A stretch of 64,000 bases of DNA from Heterobilharzia americana (Eukaryota > Platyhelminthes > Trematoda > Strigeidida > Schistosomatidae): contig OX104134.1 in the NCBI GenBank assembly GCA_944470555.2, forward strand, positions 108,928,701 to 108,992,700, given 5' to 3'. This document shows positions 45,090 to 53,615 of this stretch, piece after piece. Every line of letters begins with the position of its first letter. Position 1 is the stretch's first letter. The notes beneath the pieces are model-generated. The model was not told the origin of the DNA and did no database searches. It saw nothing but the letters and a program-made list of their open reading frames with translations. The translations under genes and the position numbers were made by a program.

Positions 45090-47960
45090 TAAGATTTTGG
45101 TCGGTCAGTCAGTCAGCATCAAAGTGAGACCTATCACTAAAGCCTGACGGTGCAAATTGCCGCTGCTCAAATAAGCATGTCAAGCACAAAGTCAGTAAGA
45201 TGAAGAATGGACACAGGACAAGATTAACGTGGAAAATCGCACACAAACGCATCGGTTCAATTTGCTACACTTCACAGAAGTACACAAAGGAAAAACAAAA
45301 AGGAAATGAGTGATATCGAAGTAGACAAAGTGGTGTGAGCAAATAAACAACTTGAAAATAAAGGTTGGTGTGAATATTCAAGTTTTAGAAGACGTTAAAG
45401 ATTGAATACATCTGCACCATTGTGACCGATTTTCAGCCATTTCATCAAAAGTTCTCAATCACTGATTTCCATCGTCTTCAACAAACACCAAACTAAGCAG
45501 TCTATATCGCCCCTACACGACTCAGACCTCAACGACTAGTGCCACGTCCTCACCTGGCCACCCTGAACTCTCTGCTAACTTAATCCAGCTCTGTCTAGCA
45601 TGGTACATTAGGGAAGTCGGTCACACAGCATTCGCAGTACATGTCCAGGCTACATCAGATGAATGAAGTTCACAACCTTGCCAGTAGACCTGAATGTCTT
45701 GCCTAGTACCCTTCACCTGACCCTAACATTGCTCACACGGTGATTCCATCATACGCAAGAAAAGCTACGGAGACGTCCATGAGCTAAACCCCAAGAACGC
45801 TTCCTGCCTTCTACTTCTAACGGCCATATCAGTCGTACACTGGGACAGAACCGACTGCAGCACAGTATACGCATCCTTCGATAGGTAGTCGGCACCACAG
45901 ATGACGCAAGTTGGCAAATGCTAAACGAGTTTTTCACATCAAAGATATGATTTCTTCGGAGACCGGTACTTTTGGGCTGATGCAAATCCCCAAGTAAGTG
46001 AAGTGGTCAATACATTCCGCAGCTTCACTTGGAATCATTAAACTGGGATAACTTGCAGCACAACAGAGCCGGAGCTCCATCTTACATCTGATAGGTGCGA
46101 AAAGCAAGCCAAGCATACTCAGACTTCTGCTAAGCGTATTTAAAAGACTCACCATTTTCTCAGTCTTCACCTAGCGCGACAATATCGTCTGCATACTCCA
46201 CGTCAACCAGATGACTTCCAGGGGGTAGGTTCATTCCACTGGACTCAGACGCACCTAATTTTATCTCCACTATTGCGTCTACGACAACGTCGAGCGAGAA
46301 TTGTGACAGTAGCCATCCCTAGCAGATACCACTAGTTGTCGTCAATTCACATGAAAACTCTGTAAGCTTTTACATAGCTGCATGAGTTCGAGTAGAGAGC
46401 ACTGATTAGCGTACTGCCTTCACAGTGAGACAATGCCAAAAACACCTCACGATCGATAGTAAAAGGACGCCATCGGGTCGAGAAATAAGGTGAGTGTCGG
46501 CCACTGGCCGGTAGGTATGCCTGTGTTCCAGAACCCGTCATGGGGTAAGAATTTGGTTGATCCACCGTCGTTCATGTCCATCCTGTTTGGTTTTCTTGGG
46601 TTCGCTATTCTCGAGTTCCACTTCGGCGTTGGATAACTATGAACGCTAGGATCTTGGACACATGAGTCAAACTAGTCCCCCTACGGTTGTCGCAGGAAGA
46701 TTTCTCTGTCCTATAGAGTGTGACGATCAATGAAGTGTGCTAGTCTGACGACACTACCTGTGATTCCTATATACCACCTAGAGTATCTCCGTCACTCTTA
46801 TCAAAAATTTTCTACCTCCATTGTTGAAAACTTTAGATGGCAAACTGTCTGGTCCTGCTAGTTTGCATTGTTTCAGGTTCGATGCAGCTTTCCCAACTTC
46901 AAGGAGAGTTGGATGACCGACAGCTACTGAAAGGTGTGCCGAGTAAGTACATCACCTTATTGAAGGCTTTGTACTCGAACACTTGTGCGCGTGCTAGAAC
47001 CTATAGTGAGATGTCCGGGGAGCTGTGCTCGTTGAGTTGTGCCCGTCAAGGGTGCCTCACTCTCTCCATTCCTATTCAATTTTATCGTAGATATTCTTAT
47101 GGAGGTCTCCCTCTCGTCACCTGACCACTCAGAGGTTGACCTAATCTCAGCAGTACTTTCGTTAGACGTAGAATATGCAGATGACGTAGTCCTGTTAGGT
47201 GAAGACGCTGACAAGCTGCAGAGTCTTCTAGACACAATTTTAGAGTGTTTGGGATGCGTTTCTCACCACCCAAATGCAAATTGTTGCTCCAGGATTGGTC
47301 TTCAACGGTGCCCCACAGTAGCTAACACTAGAGAGTGTAGTGGTTGATTGTGTTGACCACTTCACTTACCTGGTATGTGTGTGACCAGCTGTGGTGGCTG
47401 GCTCAGTACTCGATGAACTTTCTGTACGAATACGAAAGGCTCGGCCGTTCCTTATGGCAAACAGCTTCGGTGCTTGAGAGTTGAAGTTACCTGGCATCAT
47501 GACTATATGCGAACATTTTACTTTCTGTAGCAAAACTGAAAGCTGGTAGGCTTTATCTTTTGGATCATCTGAACTATAGTTAGTGGGAGTATAGGCGGAG
47601 ATTACAAAGAGGGATCTCCTAGCTGTACGATCCTTTCTAGTCCTTTCAGATCTATTCAATGGAGAAGCGCACTTTTCGCTCTACAACTCAATGCTGTGCC
47701 TACAGCATCGAGTATACGAGAGCTGACCATTGGGTCGCGGTATCCTCGTATAGTGGATTTTCAAGACCCGCTTCTACAGCCAGGTGAGGTTAATTTAATA
47801 ACCTCACTCGGGTTATGTGTACGTGTTTGAGAGGCACATCACACCACCATGGCTAGAGATTTCGGAGTTCTGGCAAGCAATGCCTGTTGTTCGATTTCGC
47901 AAAGAGTTTGGGAGTTGAAAGCTCCTACATGAAGTCGGTGAGAATTTCGGGCTCTGAGTT
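45090..47960 (-). pseudogene. Old family B RTE interrupted by a younger family B piece in opposite orientation
   Basis: Minus-strand parts: 3' UTR and C terminus (45110-45900), RT palm and thumb with AAECIDHFTYLGICISP (45934-46170), an older RT piece with FLALSHCEGSTL (46347-46565), and an endonuclease piece with SLFVISAYTPTNYSSDD (47366-47659) plus further N-terminal sequence to about 47960. Between about 46850 and 47418 lies a plus-strand piece with SLSPFLFNFIVDILMEV and EYADDVVLLGEDADKLQ, identical in type to the array units. Both coding parts are broken. Confidence 0.82.
46114..47418. repeat. Inverted copy of the middle of the array unit
   Basis: The reverse complement matches 25768-27070 and the equivalent stretches of units 2 and 3, with all short reading frames reproduced residue for residue. 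Homology weakens after 47418 and ends by about 47443. At 46114 the match stops while the old family B copy continues, so this locus holds the longer version. Confidence 0.92.
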
Positions 47961-48330
47961 CTTAGTTATTGTCGTTTCTTCTAGTATTTCCACTTCGTAA
48001 AACAACGCACAAAGATTTCCTTCTTACAGAGAGAATTCGAGCAAGGAAGTGGAAAAAGAACGCAATACCTTGCAGCAATGATGAAACCAATTTTCATCTC
48101 TTATAGCATTTTTCAAAGGTAGGCAGATAACCCCCACTCACATTGTGCCTTGAGCTATCGTAGCAAGATGGTTATTCAAATTTAAACCAAAATTTTATAG
48201 TTACACAAGTGACAGTGATTAAACCAGTGAACCACGGTATATCAATGGAAAAAGTGGCTTGTTTCAAAGAATTTAAGGTTTACTGTATGAAACAAGATCA
48301 CGCAAGACACAAATAATACCATGTTTATAC
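47961..48330. other. SLC30A9 intron, nothing recognised
   Basis: No motif identified. Confidence 0.5.
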
Positions 48331-48339
48331 ACCGTGGAT

Positions 48340-48490
48340 CATTGATGTAGGGAGTTAACTTTCAATCAGTAGGTCATAGGTTCGAACTGTGGCACCACCT
48401 ACCAAGGTTTGGGCAACCAGTTATAGTACCACTAACCATAACAGAATAGGTGTGGCTGGTCGCTTACTGCACAAATGCACACGTGACTTC
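48340..48490 (+). repeat. tRNA-like SINE fragment, copy 2
   Basis: B-box-like GGTCATAGGTTCGAACT (48372-48388), then AAGGTTTGGGCAACCAG, in the same order as copy 1 at 14795-14975 on the other strand. Confidence 0.45.
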
Positions 48491-48648
48491 CGAGTACATT
48501 TCGCTTTCGACACTAAATGATGCTACAAAATAATGCTTACTTTCCGGATATCATCATTTAAGTTAAACACATGCTGTTAGAAGATTAGCCAAAGAAAGAA
48601 ATAATATTCGCATTACTGGTTCGATATGAATACAGTGGATAAACTTAC

Positions 48649-48704
48649 GGATGCGTTTCATCTGGCTTCTGCAACGATGAATACAAACCATAGGCAACCA
48701 GAAC
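48649..48704 (-). CDS. SLC30A9: SLC30A9 56-base exon before YGYIPMR
   Basis: Acceptor ACTTTTCAG, then VLVAYGLYSSLQKPDETH plus CC, then GTAAGTTT. Matches the ZnT9 pattern GLLALGISKSVQTPDPSHP. It enters in phase 0 and leaves two bases of Pro, which the G of the exon at 45043 completes. Confidence 0.94.
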
Positions 48705-48756
48705 CTGAAAAGTTTAGAAGAAATTACGATAAAACATCACAGGCAGAAAATATGCG

Positions 48757-49256
48757 NNNNNNNNNNNNNNNNNNNNNNNNNNNNNNNNNNNNNNNNNNNN
48801 NNNNNNNNNNNNNNNNNNNNNNNNNNNNNNNNNNNNNNNNNNNNNNNNNNNNNNNNNNNNNNNNNNNNNNNNNNNNNNNNNNNNNNNNNNNNNNNNNNNN
48901 NNNNNNNNNNNNNNNNNNNNNNNNNNNNNNNNNNNNNNNNNNNNNNNNNNNNNNNNNNNNNNNNNNNNNNNNNNNNNNNNNNNNNNNNNNNNNNNNNNNN
49001 NNNNNNNNNNNNNNNNNNNNNNNNNNNNNNNNNNNNNNNNNNNNNNNNNNNNNNNNNNNNNNNNNNNNNNNNNNNNNNNNNNNNNNNNNNNNNNNNNNNN
49101 NNNNNNNNNNNNNNNNNNNNNNNNNNNNNNNNNNNNNNNNNNNNNNNNNNNNNNNNNNNNNNNNNNNNNNNNNNNNNNNNNNNNNNNNNNNNNNNNNNNN
49201 NNNNNNNNNNNNNNNNNNNNNNNNNNNNNNNNNNNNNNNNNNNNNNNNNNNNNNNN
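48757..49256. other. Assembly gap of exactly 500 N
   Basis: The round number suggests an arbitrary gap length. By position it must contain the SLC30A9 exon for the first membrane segments and the 5' part of a family A RTE. Confidence 0.97.
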
Positions 49257-49531
49257 ACGCAACAAATATGCAGGAAGAAGTGGAGATGGATTGGCCATGC
49301 ACTGAGAAGGCCAACTGAGGACATCACGCGTCAGGCCAGTTGCTCGAGTGGAATCCCCATGGGAAGCGACGAGTTGGACGTCCGAGGGTGACATGGAGAA
49401 GGTCGTGCGAGGAGGAAATGAGAGCTTGTGGGCTGTCGTGGAACCAGGTTCAAAAGATCTCAGAGAACAGGATGAAATGGAGGCGTGCCCTATGTTCCAC
49501 TAGGAACCCAAGGGACTAATAATAATAATAA
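49257..49531 (+). pseudogene. Family A RTE 3' end with (TAA)5 tail, 5' part in the gap
   Basis: Plus-strand equivalent of the end of the intact element at 27467-30601: RKKWRWIGHALRRPTED-type sequence, RRVGRPRVTWRRSCEEEM, and the terminal NPRD codons running into TAA repeats (49517-49531). A small insertion near 49339 (CAGTTGCTCGAG against CCCTCGAG) shifts the frame. The tail ends only about 20 bases from the SLC30A9 exon at 49552. Confidence 0.92.
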
Positions 49532-49551
49532 ATCAACGTGGTGGTACATAC

Positions 49552-49737
49552 CTTTCCGGATGAAACTCGCCTTTGGATTTCGTTTTGCTACTGGAGTTGC
49601 CCTAGCAATTTGATCTTGAGCTATATTTGGGGAACTGTAAGATATATCACGTAGTTCACCGGTTGAGCCGCTGATGAAATAAGAATCCCAATCTAAGTAT
49701 CGCTTCCTATGCTTCATATCCTCTAAGTCAACGTCTG
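49552..49737 (-). CDS. SLC30A9: SLC30A9 exon preceding the first membrane segment
   Basis: Reads DVDLEDMKHRKRYLDWDSYF, then STGELRDISYSSPNIAQDQI, then KRNPKASFIRKG before GTATGTAC. ZnT9 has EIEYRERLFRNQKILREYRDF and then a RSRTASVFFKG pattern at this place. Identity is weaker here than in the membrane part but the order and the ASFIRKG/ASVFFKG junction fit. The acceptor is either TAG before 49737 or CAG before 49734. Sequence read through the donor is intron. Confidence 0.78.
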
Positions 49738-49744
49738 CTAGGAG

Positions 49745-50470
49745 CTAACATACCAAGAAACCTATCAAAACGCCTGGCATCAAGTGGCTACCACGTGATG
49801 TCAGGCAAATTAAAGCCCCTACACATGAGCTTCATCCGGTAAGGTAGTGTTGTTGCGTGGGCAAATACTTCAACCGGCCTACCATCATGATCTACAGTAA
49901 AACAAGGGGACTGGAGATGTACCCTACGAGAAGAGTTATGGTACCTGGAAACCTCGCCATAATCCACACTGAGTCACTTGGCAACTTAAATCCTTGAGTA
50001 CTGTCGCGACAACACTTCATGTAACATAAACGTCGCAACCACCACTCCTTTCATTGTTTTCCCCTTCTGAACAATTATAATTGTTGGCAGATACATCACT
50101 GTCAGGAGCACCCGAAGTAAACCAAGCTTCAGTGATAAGTATTGGTCGGGGGTTATGTATAATTGATAACATAGTGGTCTGACCAACTTTGTTGCACATA
50201 GAATAAGCCCTCCTCAGCAGAGGGTTAAATAATTGGACAAGTGGCAGTGCTCATATATGTTTTCGGAAAGCTCGTTTTGGCAGGTTAGGTTCGTATGTGG
50301 CCTTGGGAGGGACGGGGGTGGGATCAATTTCGGGGAGGTTCCTTGGTTGCTGCCAATATTATCACTTGTTGTGTTGGGTGTTAGAGGATCGACAGAAGAA
50401 GTGTTAGCCAACACACTATTTTTAGAACCCAGTGATGAGTTCGAAAGCCTCAGCCTTTTGGCCTCACGGA
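49745..50470 (-). pseudogene. CR1-clade endonuclease remnant
   Basis: Broken minus-strand frames show RPILITEAWFTSGAPDSDVS and a GGCDVYV segment (the ILITETWL and GGGVAIYV motifs of CR1 endonucleases), and downstream a degraded FNLP-type stretch near 49810. Upstream sequence to about 50470 may be the preceding leader or first frame. Many stops, so non-functional. Confidence 0.65.
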
Positions 50471-52217
50471 TGGGTTTATTTCTGACAAAAAAGCTTTACG
50501 CACGTCAACGTTACCAGCCACGGACCACAAAAAAATGATGAAAATGCGTTATCTGACAATAAAAATGGCAGGGTTACAAACTTAGCTGTAACATAAATGT
50601 AAGTTGTCTCTCGAACTTAGCTTTGTTAGTAAATCGGCTGTTCAGCAGATTGTTCCAGAATCTAGATTACTGAGTTAGGTACAGAGATTTAAAAACGCTA
50701 GTTACAGCAGATTGATGACAGCCGCGATTAGCAGATAATGTGCATCCGTAGATTCCACACTTTGTAATTATAAGTAGGCAGAGGCTGGACAGCCGAAATC
50801 CAGGACCACAAGGAGAGCATGCAGAATTAAGACGTGGAAAGTGGCAGTAGGAGTATAAAAGAGTTATTGTCATAAAAATTTGGTGCGCAAGTACGGAAAG
50901 GAAAAGGGTTGGGAAACTGAGAGTTGTCGCACGTTATCTTGATAGACATAAGGTAGACCGGGGGTTCGTTTTGCTTTTCGAATACTCAGGAGGGTGAGAC
51001 GAAGGGGATGCATCTTTGGATTGCCAGATATGAATGGCATTTTTGATGAGTATACCAGGAAGCGTGGACTGGAGGGTGAGTGGATCCTTGTGGAGCTGCG
51101 CAACGTAGAGTGGCACAACATTTTGAAGGTTTTGAATGCTCCATAATGTCTGGCAAACTGTGATCATCAGCATTAATATTGAATAACGCCAATTTCAGGT
51201 CATTGATCCCAGTGAGCTGGTTACCGACATAAAGTCAGTTTGGAACTTTCAGTTGTTAAGAGGAACAAATACTCCGTGTCGGGACATTGAAAAGGACCTT
51301 GGGGCAAATACTAACGGTAAGGTTACAACTACTGTTCGTTATTACTCCATGGAAAGTAAGCTTTCCGAACTTTTAGCAACCTTGTTTCAGAACTCCGTGG
51401 AAGTTACCCTCAAGCCTAGCAGCAAACATACGCAGATATCATGCCGGACGGTAAAGAAGAACCCACTCATTTATTCTTACCTCACACGGATCTTGCCTTT
51501 TCGGAGGAATGTGTGGGTATTGTGTTATTGGACCATGAAACCAGTAGGGCGTAGACCATTAATAGGCTTTTAAGGTCCAACCTGTAAAATAAGAGGAATT
51601 AAGAAGATAAGGATATCCTATCATGAATAATGACTTCAGTGTTAATCTCTACGAGCTCTTTTGCATAATATCCATAAGCCTGAAACTGAAACTTAAATCA
51701 TGGTGCATTGCATGTTTCCATCCTTTGAATCCAAATTGATCCCTTTTAGTCGTAATCGGAAACAAGGCAAACTGTAATCTGTGAGGAAGATTTAACCTCC
51801 TTCTGTTACCACTCGACCTTTACGTTATCAACTCTTTTCTACCCAATAGTTCCACTCAATGGAAAATTTATCTTGAAGTTTCTGACTGGGGAGTCTACCT
51901 TGATACCATCAATGTGAGATAAATGCCACCGTTCCAAACAGTCTTAAAACTCAAGAACCATCGCTGACTAATTCCACAACACCAAGTTTGAATTTTGAAG
52001 TGTGTCAGAGTCTCTTTTTTGTATCCTGGCCAAGGCATAATAAGTCTCACCTCCATATCCAACAAATGCTATTCAAGATTAAAAGTATGGAGGCTGAAGA
52101 ACAGAAACTACGCTAAAAACGTTCGACATATTGAAGTGAGAAGAGTTTGTTTGTTCGCTCTAGGTTTGACGATGTGACGAGTGCGCATTTCGGACTTAAC
52201 GGAGCAATACGTTGACA
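50471..52217. other. Unassigned region between SLC30A9 exons found and SSR3
   Basis: The 5' exons and promoter of SLC30A9 and the SSR3 promoter are expected here, but I could not recognise an N-terminal ZnT9 segment. A plus-strand open stretch of 106 codons at 51253-51573 and a minus-strand Pro/Ser-rich stretch at 50870-51192 carry no motif I can name. Confidence 0.5.
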
Positions 52218-52814
52218 ATGGTTGTTAAAATTACGAAAGAAGATGAACAACTACTGGAAGAGTACAGCCAAGCTGCCTCTAAAAACTCAGACAAGCTGGT
52301 ATATGTCAATGCAGTAACGATATCGTTGATTCCTATCTGTATGTTCTTGATCTGCAGTAACCAAACATCTAGGGTTATTTTGGCGTATTCTCAAAATGCC
52401 ACTCATATCTAACTCCTTTTTGTACATTACTGTGTCAGTAGCTACAGCCTTTCTCATGTCTCTGGCTTACAAGAACTCAAAATCTCCACTGATGGAAAGG
52501 TATTCTTTAGAATGGTCTCATGTTGTTTCTAGAATCGCCGTTCGTCGAACTGAGGCAATTACAAAGCAGGTGAATTCTCAAGCTGGCAAGGATAAAAGTA
52601 TGTCGAGGAAAGCAGGGAAGATGCGTAAGTAGTATTTATCAATATGTTCTCTCGAAGTATTCGTGAACTTACCAAAAAGGTTGCTGATCATGAATCCACA
52701 ACTTTCTCAATATTCTACAACAATTGCCTGTTTATGCTGATTCTTTTGCTGCTGTCTGCTGTACTTCATCATTTCTCAAACGCAGTGTATCCTTTTTGCA
52801 ATGAAAGCTTTTAA
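52218..52814 (+). CDS. SSR3: SSR3, translocon-associated protein subunit gamma (spliced)
   Basis: Exons 52218-52338, 52373-52499, 52533-52628 and 52658-52814 give 166 codons. The protein starts MVVKITKEDEQLLEEYS, has membrane segments VNAVTISLIPIWLFW and FLYITVSVATAFLMSLAYKN, a basic loop MERIAVRRTEAITKQV with KSMSRKAGKM, and KKVADHESTTFSIFYNNCLF leading into a third segment. Animal TRAP-gamma has IPIWLYWRIWHMDL, FAYKN, KMSRKEKDE and VADYEATTFSIFYNN in the same order. TRAP assists protein translocation at the ER Sec61 channel. Introns 1 and 2 are 34 and 33 bases. Intron 3 needs a GTAGTA donor (29 bases) to keep frame, although GTAAGT four bases earlier looks better. The frame ends after FSNAVYPFCNESF, short of the usual fourth membrane segment (about 185 residues in vertebrates), so a last exon may be missing. 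Confidence 0.92.
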
Positions 52815-53470
52815 TTACGATGTGAGCCATTCGAATGTTTACCCTACGTCGCTGCACTTCTATGCCAGGTTCTTTTATTTGTCTGCTGTTGAATCACCTT
52901 TATTGCTAAAGACCTGAGGTAAATTAGCATTAAGCATCAGATCCATAGTGGACCATCCCTAAAGAAAGATATGCAACTTGCACAAAACCGAATTTATCCC
53001 AATTCTGTGCATTGTAATCGATTATAAGCAGCAACATTTTTTCAAACATCTGAAGCGCATTGTTATTTCGTATTTTTTTTTCATGGTGAATGCTTGGTTA
53101 TAAATCACGTGAGTGCCTTGATATGATGCCTAGCTATGGTTTTTATTTCCCCTTATATGTTCGTGTTACGTGCAGTTAACTGATTCCCCATGCACTAAAG
53201 TGTTGGCTGAGCTTTTGAGACTCACGGTAGACCAAAAGGTTGCCATCCTTAAAAAGAAGAAAATAAAGTACTGCCTAGATCTTCAGTCCAGCTTAAGTAG
53301 TCCATAGAAATGCCTATTTTATACTCACGTGCCTTACATCAGCTCCCATGCAAGCCTTTCATTTCTATATGGTTTTGTTTATCTACTGTTAGTCTTTCTA
53401 AGCCTCAGGATATGGTCTCATCCGAAATGAATCAATCCCAACTAAGTCCATATTAGATTTGTCTATTTGA
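52815..53470. other. Probable SSR3 3' region
   Basis: Contains AATAAA on the plus strand at 53262-53267, a possible polyadenylation signal. No other feature recognised. Confidence 0.4.
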
Positions 53471-53474
53471 TTTA

Positions 53475-53615
53475 TAACAGTGATACAGTACTGTTTGCTT
53501 GATGGCGTTTCGAGCATAAACTCTTGCTCACAATCATATCATAAATCACAACATTGTCATGATTATGTACTGTATCACTGTGTTTTAAACCAAATAAACT
53601 AATCTAGTATGGGAT
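53475..53615. repeat. Short inverted-repeat element with a hammerhead-3'-half-like centre
   Basis: Outer arms pair CAGTGATACAGTAC (about 53479-53493) with GTACTGTATCACTG (about 53567-53580), extended by TATTTG/CAAATA. The centre on the minus strand reads GAGCA, loop, TGCTC, then GAAACG. A related centre occurs at 58330-58390. Possibly a Penelope-type terminal repeat. Confidence 0.5.

Larger units (their letters stand above)
14487..49737 (-). other. SLC30A9: SLC30A9 (ZnT9) gene span, 3' eight coding exons
   Basis: Eight exons on the minus strand, at 49552-49737, 48649-48704, 44908-45043, 42810-42849, 40676-40961, 22308-22504, 17656-17768 and 14487-14531, encode a protein matching animal ZnT9 segment by segment to the C terminus. 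One exon between the first two is lost in the sequence gap, and exons upstream of 49737 were not found. ZnT9 is a divergent cation diffusion facilitator linked to mitochondrial zinc export. Splice phases agree at every testable junction except one, discussed at exon 22308-22504. Introns range from about 1.9 kb to 18 kb, and the larger ones are packed with retroelements. Confidence is high for identity and moderate for the exact 5' border. Confidence 0.93.

Noticed and set aside
48626..49394. Open frames of about 196-230 codons spanning the N run
   Set aside because: Most of each frame is unknown sequence. Only the flanking SLC30A9 exon and RTE end are real.
52396..52632. 78-codon frame as a separate gene
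   Set aside because: It is SSR3 exons 2 and 3 read through the 33-base intron.
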